A DNA stretch of 22,880 bases from Clostridiales bacterium (GCA_024684665.1 JAIKWN010000248.1:1-22880); one strand, 5' to 3'. Numbered from the stretch's first letter, positions 1 through 7,632 are shown. Notes: a model not told the origin generated them from the sequence alone. Translations and numbers: made by a program.

Positions 1-108
1 GAAAAGCAGGTCTGATCATATCCTCCGCCCGGCTGATGCCTGCGATTCCATCCGGAACACAAGCCTGAGCCGGACGGCGGAAAAAGCATTTTTTGAGGAG
101 GGAAGATC
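1..108 (+). other. Leader region upstream of the DUF969 gene
   Basis: No gene can be assigned here. One frame is open from the window edge to a stop at 64-66 and another stops at 13-15, so either could be the tail of an upstream gene. An interrupted inverted repeat (24-34 with 68-81, 11 pairs with a 3-base bulge and a 33-base loop) is followed at 89-94 by six T residues. It could be a weak terminator or leader hairpin, but the 7-base gap between stem and T run makes this doubtful. A ribosome site GAGGAGGG lies just before the ATG at 109. Confidence 0.3.
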
Positions 109-792
109 ATGGATATCCTGAAACTCATCGGTGTCGTGATCGTCATCGTCGGCTTCGCCATGAAGTTCGATACGATTGCGACGGTGGTCGTGGCCGGCGT
201 GGTGACCGGCCTGGTGGCGGGGATGTCGCCGCTGGCCATCCTGAATACGCTTGGCACATCCTTTGTGTCGAACCGTACCGCGACGCTCTTCGTGCTGACG
301 CTGCCCTGCATCGGTATCTGCGAGCGCTACGGCCTCAAGGAAAAGGCCATCGACTTTATCCGCAGCATCAAGAATGCGACGACGGGTCGCGTTATCCTCA
401 TCTACCAGGCCATCCGTACTTTGGCGGCGGCGTTCTCCGTCCGCCTCGGCGGCCATCCGCAGTTTGTCCGCCCGGTCGTGGTTCCCATGGCTGAGGGCGC
501 TGCGGTTGCGAAGTTCGGTGAGATCGACGACGCGACGAGCGATACGATCCGCGGCGCGGCTGCTGCAGCCGAGAACTACGGCAACTTCTATGCGCAGAAC
601 TGCTTCATGGGCGCGTCTGGCACGCTGCTCATCGTTTCCACCCTCGTAGAGCAGGGATTCGATGTGAATGCGCTTCAGATTGCCCGCTGGTCGATTCCGA
701 TTGCGGTCATCAGCATCATCGTCGGCGCCTGGCGCAACCTGACGCTGGACAGGAAGCTTGAGAAAATGGCGAAAGGGGGCAAAGTAGCATGA
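109..792 (+). CDS. DUF969 family membrane protein, candidate 5-oxoproline transporter subunit
   Basis: This 227-residue hydrophobic protein has several predicted membrane segments (residues about 5-22, 24-45, 55-70 and 195-212) and a central conserved stretch around residues 110-170 rich in Gly, Ala and Asn. Length and pattern fit the DUF969 family, which is almost always encoded beside DUF979. The start is the ATG after GAGGAGGG, and the stop overlaps the next start by 4 bases (ATGA), implying translational coupling. From memory, DUF969/DUF979 pairs cluster with pyroglutamyl peptidase and 5-oxoprolinase genes and have been proposed as a 5-oxoproline transporter. Here pcp follows, which fits. 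No transport activity can be read from sequence alone. Confidence 0.88.
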   Translation: MDILKLIGVVIVIVGFAMKFDTIATVVVAGVVTGLVAGMSPLAILNTLGTSFVSNRTATLFVLTLPCIGICERYGLKEKAIDFIRSIKNATTGRVILIYQAIRTLAAAFSVRLGGHPQFVRPVVVPMAEGAAVAKFGEIDDATSDTIRGAAAAAENYGNFYAQNCFMGASGTLLIVSTLVEQGFDVNALQIARWSIPIAVISIIVGAWRNLTLDRKLEKMAKGGKVA

Positions 793-1730
793 CGCCTGCA
801 CAGATTGTAGCGGAATTCTTCTATTGCCTGATCGGCCTCGTCTTTATCCTGGTCGGCGTGAAGGCACTTCGCGATCCGGGTGCGCAGAAAAAGGAAACGA
901 CTGCCGCGTTCTGGTTCGTTCTTGCGTTTACCTTTATTCTTGGCAACTATCTGCCGAAGTGGATTACCGGTCTTTGTGTCCTCGTGATTGCTGTCCTTAC
1001 GGCGATCAACGGCGTAAAACAGAGCGCAAACGACGTACCGGATCCCAAGACCGTGCGAGCCTCCGCGGACAAGCTCGGTTATAAAGTCTTCATCCCGGCG
1101 CTTTGCCTCGCCATCGTGGCTGTCATCGCTGCGACACTGGGCGGCTCCGTGAAGAGCCTCGCCTGGCTGACTGCGAACAACGCCATCGGCGTATCCGGTG
1201 TTGTCGCACTGCTGGTCGCGCTCTGCCTGTTCAAGGCAAACCCGGTGTATGCCGTGAAAGACGGAACGCGCCTCATGGACAACGTTGGCCCCATCGGTAT
1301 TCTGCCGCAGCTGCTCTCCGCCCTGGGCGCCCTGTTTACGGCGGCGGGCGTGGGTACCGTGATTGCAAACGGCGTCAGCGCGATTATACCCGAGGGCTCG
1401 AAGTTCATCGCCTGCGCGGTTTACTGCATCGCGATGGCGCTCTTCACGATCATTATGGGCAACGGCTTTGCGGCCTTCTCTGTAATTACCGTGGGCATCG
1501 GCATCCCGTTCCTGATTGCGAACGGCGCGAACCCGATCGTGGTTGGCGCGCTCGGCCTCACGGCGGGCTACTGTGGCACGCTGTGCACGCCCATGGCGGC
1601 AAACTTCAACATCATGCCTGCTGCGCTGCTTGAGGTCAAAAACAAGTACGCGATTATCAAGAGCCAGCTTCCGGTAGCGATCATCATGCTGGTTGTGCAT
1701 ATCTTGCTCATGTACTTCTTCGCGTTCTGA
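789..1730 (+). CDS. DUF979 family membrane protein, partner of DUF969
   Basis: The 313-residue protein has roughly ten hydrophobic segments along its whole length and ends in a membrane helix (LLMYFFAF terminus). It matches the DUF979 family in size and in the conserved Gly-rich segments near residues 210-275, including GNGFAAF and GTLCTPMAANFN. The ATG sits inside the DUF969 stop codon region (ATGA), so the two are co-translated and probably form one two-component membrane system. It is followed by a hairpin and then pcp. The proposed role in moving pyroglutamate or a related compound is inferred from gene context. An alternative is a permease for another amino-acid derivative. Confidence 0.88.
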   Translation: MTPAQIVAEFFYCLIGLVFILVGVKALRDPGAQKKETTAAFWFVLAFTFILGNYLPKWITGLCVLVIAVLTAINGVKQSANDVPDPKTVRASADKLGYKVFIPALCLAIVAVIAATLGGSVKSLAWLTANNAIGVSGVVALLVALCLFKANPVYAVKDGTRLMDNVGPIGILPQLLSALGALFTAAGVGTVIANGVSAIIPEGSKFIACAVYCIAMALFTIIMGNGFAAFSVITVGIGIPFLIANGANPIVVGALGLTAGYCGTLCTPMAANFNIMPAALLEVKNKYAIIKSQLPVAIIMLVVHILLMYFFAF

Positions 1731-1743
1731 TACCGGCATTCCG

Positions 1744-1772
1744 TGCCCGTCCCGTCGCGGGACGGGCATTTT
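1744..1772 (+). terminator. Hairpin between DUF979 and pcp (terminator or attenuator)
   Basis: A perfect 11-bp stem (TGCCCGTCCCG at 1744-1754 with its complement at 1758-1768) has a 3-base loop and is followed by TTTT. The T run is short and pcp begins only 23 bases later with no clear promoter between, so partial termination that lowers pcp relative to the transporter genes is more likely than a full stop. Confidence 0.65.
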
Positions 1773-1795
1773 GACAATCAAACTGGAGGAAAACC

Positions 1796-2437
1796 ATGAA
1801 AATTCTTCTTACGGCTTTTGAACCCTTCGGCGGCGACACGGTGAACCCGGCGCAGGAAGCTGTCGCGCTCGTTTCGGATTCCATCGGCGGTGCGAAAATC
1901 GTGAAGATCGGCGTGCCCGTTGTGTTCGGCAAGTCCGTCTCGGTTGTCGCAGAGGCCATGGAGCGGGAGCGCCCAGATGTAGTGCTCTGCATCGGCCAGG
2001 CAGGAGGCCGTTTTGGCCTTACGCCGGAGCGGGTCGCGATCAACCTGGATGATGCCCGGATTCCTGACAATGAGGGCAATCAGCCCCTGGATAAGCCGAT
2101 TTTTGAAGACGGCGCGCCGGCGTATTTCACACAGCTCCCGGCGAAGGCTATGGTGGCGGCAATTCGCGCGGCGGGCGTTCCTTCGAGTTTATCCTATACA
2201 GCGGGAACCTTCGTCTGCAACCATCTGATGTATGGCGTGCTCTATCATATTGCAAAGTCGTATCCTGGCATGAAGGGCGGATTCATGCATGTGCCCTTCC
2301 TGCATGAGCAGATCATGAACAGACCGAATACCCCGAGCCTTTCCACCGGGGACATTGTGCGCGGTATTGAGGCGGCGATCTCCGCCATCCTCACGAACGA
2401 TGAAGACGTTTCCTACGTGATGGGACATACCCACTGA
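1796..2437 (+). CDS. pcp: Pyroglutamyl-peptidase I (pyrrolidone-carboxylate peptidase)
   Basis: This cytoplasmic cysteine peptidase removes N-terminal pyroglutamate (5-oxoproline) from peptides. The 213 residues match the usual family length of about 215. The family start motif ([11 protein letters not shown], residues 3-13) is present. The catalytic triad is intact: Glu78 in LTPERVAIN, Cys141 in [10 protein letters not shown] and His165 in GFMHVPFLH (C15 peptidase family). The start follows GGAGGAAAACC. Its place behind DUF969/DUF979 suggests a small operon for pyroglutamyl peptides or free pyroglutamate. No 5-oxoprolinase gene is in the window, so the fate of the released pyroglutamate is not visible. 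Confidence 0.97.
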   Translation: MKILLTAFEPFGGDTVNPAQEAVALVSDSIGGAKIVKIGVPVVFGKSVSVVAEAMERERPDVVLCIGQAGGRFGLTPERVAINLDDARIPDNEGNQPLDKPIFEDGAPAYFTQLPAKAMVAAIRAAGVPSSLSYTAGTFVCNHLMYGVLYHIAKSYPGMKGGFMHVPFLHEQIMNRPNTPSLSTGDIVRGIEAAISAILTNDEDVSYVMGHTH

Positions 2438-2455
2438 CAGACAGACACACAAAAC

Positions 2456-2490
2456 AAATTGGGCGATCCGGATGGGTCGTCCCAATTTTT
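2456..2490 (+). terminator. Rho-independent terminator after pcp
   Basis: AATTGGGCGATCC pairs with GGGTCG-T-CCCAATT (13 pairs including one T-G, with one bulged T) around a GGAT loop and runs into TTTTT. It lies 18 bases after the pcp stop and closes the first operon. Confidence 0.9.
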
Positions 2491-2531
2491 GGGAAAATGA
2501 TTGAGAAATGGTCAGGAAATGAAAATTCTTC

Positions 2532-2560
2532 TTGATTTTCTACCCGGGTTTGCGTATACT
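2532..2560 (+). promoter_or_regulatory. Sigma-A-type promoter for the rpmH operon
   Basis: TTGATT (2532-2537) and TATACT (2555-2560) are separated by exactly 17 bases, and rpmH starts about 84 bases downstream. No DnaA boxes (TTATCCACA-like) were seen in the 2438-2643 gap, although rpmH often faces dnaA and the origin in Bacillota. Confidence 0.8.
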
Positions 2561-2643
2561 GTACAGGCTATGCAATGGAACGGCCTGCCATGATGGGCCG
2601 TGTACCATAGAAAAGAAGAATAATTCATGAGGAGTGAATCATT

Positions 2644-2799
2644 ATGGCATCGTCTGTCCGTACCTATCAGCCCAAGAAGCGTCAGCGCGTAAAGGTGCAT
2701 GGATTCCGCGCTCGCATGTCCACTAAGAACGGCCGCAAGGTTCTGGCGCGCCGTCGCACTCGCGGCCGCAAGAGGCTGGTTGTTTCGAACCCAGTCTGA
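2644..2799 (+). CDS. rpmH: 50S ribosomal protein bL34
   Basis: This 51-residue, strongly basic protein carries the bL34 core: TYQPKKRQR near the N-terminus, [20 protein letters not shown] in the middle and RTRGRKRL near the end. It belongs to the large ribosomal subunit. It is a few residues longer than the common 44-residue form, with MASSV ahead of the usual R-T-Y-Q-P and a short SNPV tail. No alternative start exists inside the extension. A GAGG-type ribosome site (ATGAGGAGTG) precedes the ATG. It is the first gene of the rpmH-rnpA-yidD-yidC-jag operon, the conserved order in Bacillota. Confidence 0.97.
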   Translation: MASSVRTYQPKKRQRVKVHGFRARMSTKNGRKVLARRRTRGRKRLVVSNPV

Positions 2800-2832
2800 T
2801 CCGCGCCCCCGGCATACGCCAAATTCGGTCCG

Positions 2833-2862
2833 GCCCGGCAAAGTCCGGGGCGGGCTCTTTTA
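2833..2862 (+). terminator. GC-rich hairpin with T run between rpmH and rnpA
   Basis: A short GC-rich stem (CCCGG 2834-2838 with CCGGG 2845-2849, or GCCCG with CGGGC 2851-2855) precedes CTTTTATT. It is probably a partial terminator or processing site that lets rpmH exceed rnpA, since rnpA follows 27 bases later with no promoter visible. Confidence 0.4.
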
Positions 2863-2888
2863 TTCCGACGACTTTCCCGAGGAAAATC

Positions 2889-3251
2889 ATGCAGAAGACG
2901 TACAGCCTGAAGAAGAACGCGCAGTTCAAGTATGTGCACCGCAAGGGCAAATCTTCCGGTTCCCATGAGCTGGTGCTGCTGTACGTGCCTGGGAAAACGC
3001 TGAAGATCGGATTCACCGTCGGGAAAAAGGTGGGAGGCGCCGTAAAGCGCAACCTGGTTAAGCGACGGCTCCGGGAAGCCTGCCGGCCGTTGCTTCCCCA
3101 TTTGAAACGGGGTCTTTATGTGTTCATTGCGCGGCAGCCCGCCGGCGAGGCGGATTTTTCACGGCTGTCCCGCGCCGTCAGAAACACACTTACAAGGCAA
3201 AACCTTCTCTCTCCGGAGCCGCTGGAGCAGGGAGGGGGAATCCTTTCGTGA
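2889..3251 (+). CDS. rnpA: Ribonuclease P protein component
   Basis: The protein subunit of RNase P binds the catalytic RNA and helps cleave 5' leaders from pre-tRNA. The 120 residues include the N-terminal substrate-groove region ([17 protein letters not shown]) and the diagnostic RNR motif around [15 protein letters not shown] (residues about 50-64). The ATG follows GAGGAAAATC. The last bases overlap the GTG start of yidD. Position between rpmH and yidD is the classic arrangement and supports the call. The RNase P RNA gene is not in the window. Confidence 0.96.
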   Translation: MQKTYSLKKNAQFKYVHRKGKSSGSHELVLLYVPGKTLKIGFTVGKKVGGAVKRNLVKRRLREACRPLLPHLKRGLYVFIARQPAGEADFSRLSRAVRNTLTRQNLLSPEPLEQGGGILS

Positions 3252-3544
3252 AGCGCCTGTTGCTGTGGCTCATCCGGGGCTATCGGCGCTTTCTCAGCCC
3301 GATGCACCGCCCCTGCTGCCGGTTTACGCCTACTTGTTCTTCGTATGCGATGCAGGCGGTCGAACGGTTTGGCGCGCTTCGGGGTGGGCTCCTGGCAATT
3401 CGGAGAATATGCCGTTGCCATCCGTTTTACAAAGGAAATCTCTACGATCCGGTACCGCGCGTTCTGCCCCGCAGGGGGCTGACCGGTACCCCCGCTGCCC
3501 AGACAGAGCGGGCGGGCGAAACAGAAGATCATCGAAACCAATAA
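3248..3544 (+). CDS. yidD: Membrane protein insertion efficiency factor YidD
   Basis: This small membrane-associated protein of 98 residues starts with an amphipathic segment and holds the family core: GYRRFLSP (residues 11-18), [12 protein letters not shown] (23-34) with its Cys cluster, [14 protein letters not shown] (47-60) and GNLYDPVP (63-70). YidD assists YidC-dependent membrane insertion. The start is GTG, overlapping the rnpA stop as GTGA, with a strong GGAGGGGG site upstream. The C-terminal 25 residues beyond the core are polar and poorly conserved, which is normal for the family. Confidence 0.96.
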   Translation: MKRLLLWLIRGYRRFLSPMHRPCCRFTPTCSSYAMQAVERFGALRGGLLAIRRICRCHPFYKGNLYDPVPRVLPRRGLTGTPAAQTERAGETEDHRNQ

Positions 3545-3560
3545 GGAGGACGAAACGTCC

Positions 3561-4559
3561 ATGGGCTTTCTCAACAACTTGCTGCTGACCCTGATCAAGG
3601 CGCTTCATTCCGTCATCAATAACTATGCGCTGACGATCATCCTCTTTACAATTCTCATTAAGGTTTGCGTTTCGCCGCTCAACCTGAAGAGCCGCCGTTC
3701 TACGATGCGCATGTCCACCCTGCAGCCCAAGATGAAAGAGCTGCAGGAAAAATACAAGAATGACCAGGAAAAACTGAATCAGAAGATGCAGGAGCTGTAC
3801 CGTCAGGAAGGTGTCAGTCCGATGGGTGGCTGCTTGCCAATGGTCATCTCCATGTTCATCCTCTTCGCGATGTTCTATGCCCTGCGCACCTTCGCGAACG
3901 AGCGTCTTGTTTCCATGTTCCTGACTTTCTACCATAACCCAGAAATGGATCCGCATACCCTTGCGGAGCCCTTCCTCTGGATCCGAAACTTCTGGATGCC
4001 CGACAGCCCCTTTGCGAGCTTCATGCCGGATGCACGCTCCCTGCAGCTTGTGGATGTGTCCGTGTGGAATGATATCAGTGCAAAGCTGGCGGCGGCCGGA
4101 ACGATTCCGGAGGCGTTGAACCTGGTGGACCGGAACGCGCTGACCGCCTTCATGGAAGGCACCGTGAAACCCTTCATCGAGTCGGAAGCCTATGCACAGT
4201 ACATCGCGGCGGCGCCCGGTCTCGGGAATCTCAGCCTGATGGGATTCATTAATTTCTCGATCTATAAGGAAGCCAACGGCCTGTTTATCCTCCCGCTTCT
4301 TTCTGTGGGCACGCAGGTCGTCATGCAGCGCCTCACCATGGCGAGCCAGCAGATGGATCCGCAGCAGCAGAGCACGCAGCGCACCATGACTATCGTCATG
4401 CTGTTCATGTCAGTCTACTTCTGCGCCATCTACAATTCCGCCTTCGCTATGTACTGGGTGATTTCGAACGTATACGCGATTGTGGAGCAGCTCGTCTTCA
4501 ACCGTTATTTCGAACAGCAGAATCAGAAATCGGCCAAGGCAAGGGAGGTTGGCATCTGA
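3561..4559 (+). CDS. yidC: Membrane protein insertase YidC/Oxa1 family
   Basis: This integral membrane insertase acts alone and with SecYEG. In its 332 residues, the first membrane segment (about 21-40) leads into a cytoplasmic helical hairpin (about 45-90: MSTLQPKMKELQEKYK, SPMGGCLPM). A long outward-facing region (about 115-225) follows, with further hydrophobic segments at about 235-252, 275-291 and 296-312. The hydrophilic-groove residue that is Arg in Bacillus SpoIIIJ is Lys34 here, as I recall is common in clostridial homologues. No signal peptide or lipobox precedes TM1, unlike Bacillus SpoIIIJ, which is a lipoprotein. The start follows AAGGAGGACG. Jag begins 1 base after the stop. Confidence 0.97.
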   Translation: MGFLNNLLLTLIKALHSVINNYALTIILFTILIKVCVSPLNLKSRRSTMRMSTLQPKMKELQEKYKNDQEKLNQKMQELYRQEGVSPMGGCLPMVISMFILFAMFYALRTFANERLVSMFLTFYHNPEMDPHTLAEPFLWIRNFWMPDSPFASFMPDARSLQLVDVSVWNDISAKLAAAGTIPEALNLVDRNALTAFMEGTVKPFIESEAYAQYIAAAPGLGNLSLMGFINFSIYKEANGLFILPLLSVGTQVVMQRLTMASQQMDPQQQSTQRTMTIVMLFMSVYFCAIYNSAFAMYWVISNVYAIVEQLVFNRYFEQQNQKSAKAREVGI

Positions 4560-4560
4560 T

Positions 4561-5892
4561 ATGAAAATGCAGGAGTTTACCGGCAAGACGACACAGGACG
4601 CCATTGATCGCGGTCTTGCGGAGCTTGGCGTTACGATTGCGGACGTGCGGGTAGACGTTCTCCAGGAAGGGGCGAAGGGCCTCTTCGGCCTCTTCGGCAG
4701 CAAACCCGCCCGCGTGCGGCTGACGGTCATGGAAGAAGACAACGAGGATGATGGTTTCCATATCGACTGGAGCCTGGACGGCGGGCAGAAGAAACAGCCG
4801 AAGCAGGAGAAGAAACCGCAGCCCGAGAAAAAACCGCAGCCTGAAAAGAAACCTGAGGAAAAGAAATCCGAAGATAAGAAGCCTGAGGACAAGAAGCCTG
4901 AGGATAAGAAATCAGAAGAGAAGAAGCCACAGGAACCGAAGAGCGAAGCGGCGAAGCCGGAACAAAGCAAACCGGAACGGGCGCACCGTAAAGAAAAGGA
5001 AACCGCTGCTGAGGAGCCTGAGAAGAATACCGCGCAAAAACAGGAGCGCGGAAAACGTCAACCCCGCGAGAAAAAACCCGCAGAACCGAAACCGGTTCAG
5101 CCCGCAGCAGTGGAAGAAACCGAAAAGAAACCCCGCGAACGGAAGCCGAAACAGCCGAAACCACAGCGCCAGGCGCCCCGGCAGGAGCAGAAGCGAGAGC
5201 CTATGCCTCCGGCGCAGATTTTCAGGCCGGCAGAGCCGCCGGTTCTGTTTGATGAGACTTCCCCCGCCGGTATAGCCCAGCGTTTCCTTATGGAAATAAC
5301 AGAAAAGATGGGCGTGCAGGTAGCGGTGTATGTAGAGGAAAGCCGGGAAGGCGCGCTTTCCCTGCGTCTCGTCGGCGATACGCTCGGCATCCTCATCGGG
5401 CGTCGTGGCGATACGCTGGATGCCCTGCAATACCTGACCAGCCTGCGTGTGAACAAAGGGAACGAAGACTACATCCGGGTAACCTTGGACACGGAAGATT
5501 ACCGCGCACGTCGGGAGGACAGCCTGCGTCGCTATGCCATGCGTATGGCGAACCGCGCCCAGAAGACGGGAAGGCGCGTGGTGGTGGAGCCCATGAATCC
5601 CTACGAGCGCCGTGTCATGCACACTGCTCTGCAGGATCACCCGGCGGTGGAAACCCATTCAGAAGGCGAGGAGCCGAATCGCCATGTTGTCATCACGCTG
5701 AAGGCGCAGCGTCCGGAGACGGAAGAATCCGGGAAGGCGGAGTCTGCGGAGCCGAAGCCGGCAAAACGCAAGCGCAGCCGGCATCGTCCGCGCAAGCGTC
5801 CGGTGAATCCGGAGGAAGCCGCTGAGACGCCTGATACGCCTGCTGCTCCTGTAACTGGGGAAGTGCAGACGAGTCAGGAATCCGAAGTATAA
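4561..5892 (+). CDS. khpB: RNA-binding protein Jag/KhpB with a long charged linker
   Basis: Three Jag domains are present in the 443 residues. Jag_N is residues 1-56, ending in the EGAKGLFGLFG motif. The KH domain is about 233-312, with a G-R-R-G loop at 280-283. R3H is about 315-380, with Arg350 and His354 spaced as R-x3-H. Jag/KhpB binds RNA and influences cell elongation and division in Gram-positive cocci, and it is the usual neighbour of yidC. The ATG at 4561 is chosen because GGGAGGTT lies 12 bases upstream; the frame is open further upstream only through yidC. Residues about 74-222 are an unusually long Lys/Glu/Pro-rich, probably disordered linker containing short repeats. A basic tail (KRKRSRHRPRKRP, 403-415) follows R3H. 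Confidence 0.95.
   Translation: MKMQEFTGKTTQDAIDRGLAELGVTIADVRVDVLQEGAKGLFGLFGSKPARVRLTVMEEDNEDDGFHIDWSLDGGQKKQPKQEKKPQPEKKPQPEKKPEEKKSEDKKPEDKKPEDKKSEEKKPQEPKSEAAKPEQSKPERAHRKEKETAAEEPEKNTAQKQERGKRQPREKKPAEPKPVQPAAVEETEKKPRERKPKQPKPQRQAPRQEQKREPMPPAQIFRPAEPPVLFDETSPAGIAQRFLMEITEKMGVQVAVYVEESREGALSLRLVGDTLGILIGRRGDTLDALQYLTSLRVNKGNEDYIRVTLDTEDYRARREDSLRRYAMRMANRAQKTGRRVVVEPMNPYERRVMHTALQDHPAVETHSEGEEPNRHVVITLKAQRPETEESGKAESAEPKPAKRKRSRHRPRKRPVNPEEAAETPDTPAAPVTGEVQTSQESEV
4810..4935 (+). repeat. Tandem 15/18-base repeats coding the Jag linker
   Basis: Two 18-base units (4810-4827 and 4828-4845, encoding KKPQPE) are followed by six 15-base units from 4846 to 4935 encoding KKPEE, KKSED, KKPED, KKPED, KKSEE and KKPQE. 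Units differ by a few bases, so the array expanded and then diverged. Confidence 0.85.
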
Positions 5893-5899
5893 TCTCTTG

Positions 5900-5927
5900 C
5901 GGACGGGGAGTAATCTTCGTCCGTTTT
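5900..5927 (+). terminator. Terminator at the end of the rpmH-jag operon
   Basis: CGGACG (5900-5905) pairs with CGTCCG (5918-5923) around a 12-base loop, followed directly by TTTT. It lies 8 bases after the jag stop. Confidence 0.75.
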
Positions 5928-5964
5928 GGCATAAACGGATGCAGACAGCGAAGGGAGAATCGCT

Positions 5965-7521
5965 ATGAAACGCAGCGGCTTATGGATTTTGCTGTGCCTC
6001 ATGTTCTGCGTGATTGTAGGTGCGGCGGCGGAAGGGACGGAATACCTCGTTTTCCGCAGCGCCGGTCTGCGCTATCGGATCCAGGAAGACGAACGGGTGC
6101 TAACGGCCGCGAACCTCAACCGGTATGAAGATTTTCTGTCTCAGCTTGGGACGGATGCGGAAACGGTTGCTGCTTATTATGCGGAGTCCGGGATCGTCAT
6201 GGACGTGTATCCGGATAATGGCGGACAGATATCTGTGGCCGTGACTGACGCAACGGCTCTGACAGAGGTAGCGGAGATTTCTCAGTTTTCTGAAGAGGGA
6301 AGGATCGCTTTTGTAGATCGTTTTTCTGAAAGCGGCTTGTACGATTCGGCAGAATGGTCAGATAAGGAGGAGAACTGGCTTCGCCTTACCTCGGTCGCAA
6401 CCTATGGAAGCCTGCCAGTACAGCAGATCCGGTATATGACGCTGCACCTGTCTCGGCTCTATACGGTGACCGGTACTGTGGTGGGCCGGGAAGCGGAGGC
6501 GGAGGACGAGGAAAAGATCCTTCGGGTCCTTCGGAATCTCATTCTTCTGAACACGATCTCGACACCGACGCCGGAACCGACGCCGGAGCCTACGCTCCCG
6601 CGGGAGGCAGAGCCGACGCCGGAGCCTCCACCAGCGGTGATGCGCTCCCTCTCGGGAAACCTGACGCTTGAGGAATTCCCTTCTATCGTCAACAGAGAAG
6701 GAATTATGCTCTCTGGTACGGCGTCCGTGGGCGCTGTCGTGACAGTGTCGGAAGAGGGTGCGGCCCTCGGGACTACAGCCGCGGGTGAGGACGGAAGCTT
6801 CACCCTGCATGTTCCGGTTTCCGAAGAAGGCGAACATACGCTTCTCGTATCCGCCGGTGAAGCGGAAACGGAAGTTACTTTCCGCTATGAACTGCCCCCG
6901 GCGAAGCTAACCATTACGGAGCCTGCGAGCCCGGTATTCACGGGAGAGCGGATTCTTATCCGGGGCGTTACGGAACCGAACGCGACGATCTACGCGACCG
7001 GCGAAAAGACCAGCGCAAACGTGAAGGCGAACAAGAACGGCGTATTTACCGTGCCGATTTTCATGAATCAGCCGGGCACGAACACCTATACCCTGCGGGT
7101 GAGGATCCGGGGCAAATCGGAGACGACGCGGGAGGTGACGTTGACCCGGGTAATGACGGAACGCGAGGAATTTGCTGATTTTAAGGGTCGGCAGGTTGCT
7201 GTTTCCTACAGAGAACTGGCGGAGAATCCCGCGTCCTATTCGGGAAAGAATTTCTCCTTCCGTGGGAAGGTAATGGACTTTATCGACTTTGATGGAAGTC
7301 CAACAGCTCTCGTCTGCGTTACCAATCAGCGTACAGGTGTTTGGCAGGATCCGCTCTATGTCGTGCTGTCGGTTGGAGACGGAGTGAAAGAGGGAGAAGT
7401 TTACACCTTCTACCTGGTCGGCGAAGGGCTGACCCTTCCTGCAGAGGGCCAGTACACGGCGGACGGAAAAGCCGCCGAAGCTCCGGTGGCAACGGTTTTC
7501 CGTTATACGACAGGGAGATAA
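5965..7521 (+). CDS. Secreted multidomain protein with Pro/Thr/Glu linker, unknown function
   Basis: I do not recognise this 518-residue protein. Residues 1-22 form a type I signal peptide (KR, hydrophobic core, VGAAA before Glu23). Residues 25-195 are an alpha/beta domain of unknown type. Residues 198-224 are a PTPEPTPEP-type linker typical of cell-surface proteins of Clostridia. Two Ig-like beta domains follow (about 228-308 and 312-395), each with the Gly-x-Phe-Thr turn of bacterial Ig folds. The last domain (about 405-515) looks like an OB-type beta barrel (KNFSFRGKVMDF, YTFYLVGEG). No lipobox, sortase motif or C-terminal membrane anchor is seen. The ATG follows GAAGGGAG. Function is unknown; roles in the envelope or in binding a surface ligand are guesses. 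Confidence 0.85.
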   Translation: MKRSGLWILLCLMFCVIVGAAAEGTEYLVFRSAGLRYRIQEDERVLTAANLNRYEDFLSQLGTDAETVAAYYAESGIVMDVYPDNGGQISVAVTDATALTEVAEISQFSEEGRIAFVDRFSESGLYDSAEWSDKEENWLRLTSVATYGSLPVQQIRYMTLHLSRLYTVTGTVVGREAEAEDEEKILRVLRNLILLNTISTPTPEPTPEPTLPREAEPTPEPPPAVMRSLSGNLTLEEFPSIVNREGIMLSGTASVGAVVTVSEEGAALGTTAAGEDGSFTLHVPVSEEGEHTLLVSAGEAETEVTFRYELPPAKLTITEPASPVFTGERILIRGVTEPNATIYATGEKTSANVKANKNGVFTVPIFMNQPGTNTYTLRVRIRGKSETTREVTLTRVMTEREEFADFKGRQVAVSYRELAENPASYSGKNFSFRGKVMDFIDFDGSPTALVCVTNQRTGVWQDPLYVVLSVGDGVKEGEVYTFYLVGEGLTLPAEGQYTADGKAAEAPVATVFRYTTGR

Positions 7522-7543
7522 GGTACTCATCAAGATAAAAGCA

Positions 7544-7585
7544 GGAACCGCACACTCGTTTACGGGTGCGGTTCCGGTTTTTGTC
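7544..7585 (+). terminator. Rho-independent terminator after the 5965 gene
   Basis: A perfect 10-bp stem (GGAACCGCAC at 7544-7553, complement at 7566-7575) with a 12-base loop is followed by GGTTTTTGTC. Confidence 0.9.
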
Positions 7586-7632
7586 TTTTTCATAAGAAAA
7601 TAAAAGAGCGCTGAAATGAATTCTTCTGTGTG

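Noticed and set aside
24..94. Possible terminator or riboswitch-like hairpin before DUF969
   Set aside because: The stem is bulged, the loop is 33 bases and the T run is displaced by 7 bases. No known riboswitch core was recognised.
675..1781. 368-codon minus-strand frame over DUF979
   Set aside because: Arg/His/Asp-rich translation with no domain, opposite a membrane protein of known family with coupled start.
4480..4560. Earlier in-frame start for jag inside yidC
   Set aside because: It would overlap yidC by 80 bases and add residues absent from Jag_N. The ATG at 4561 has a proper ribosome site.
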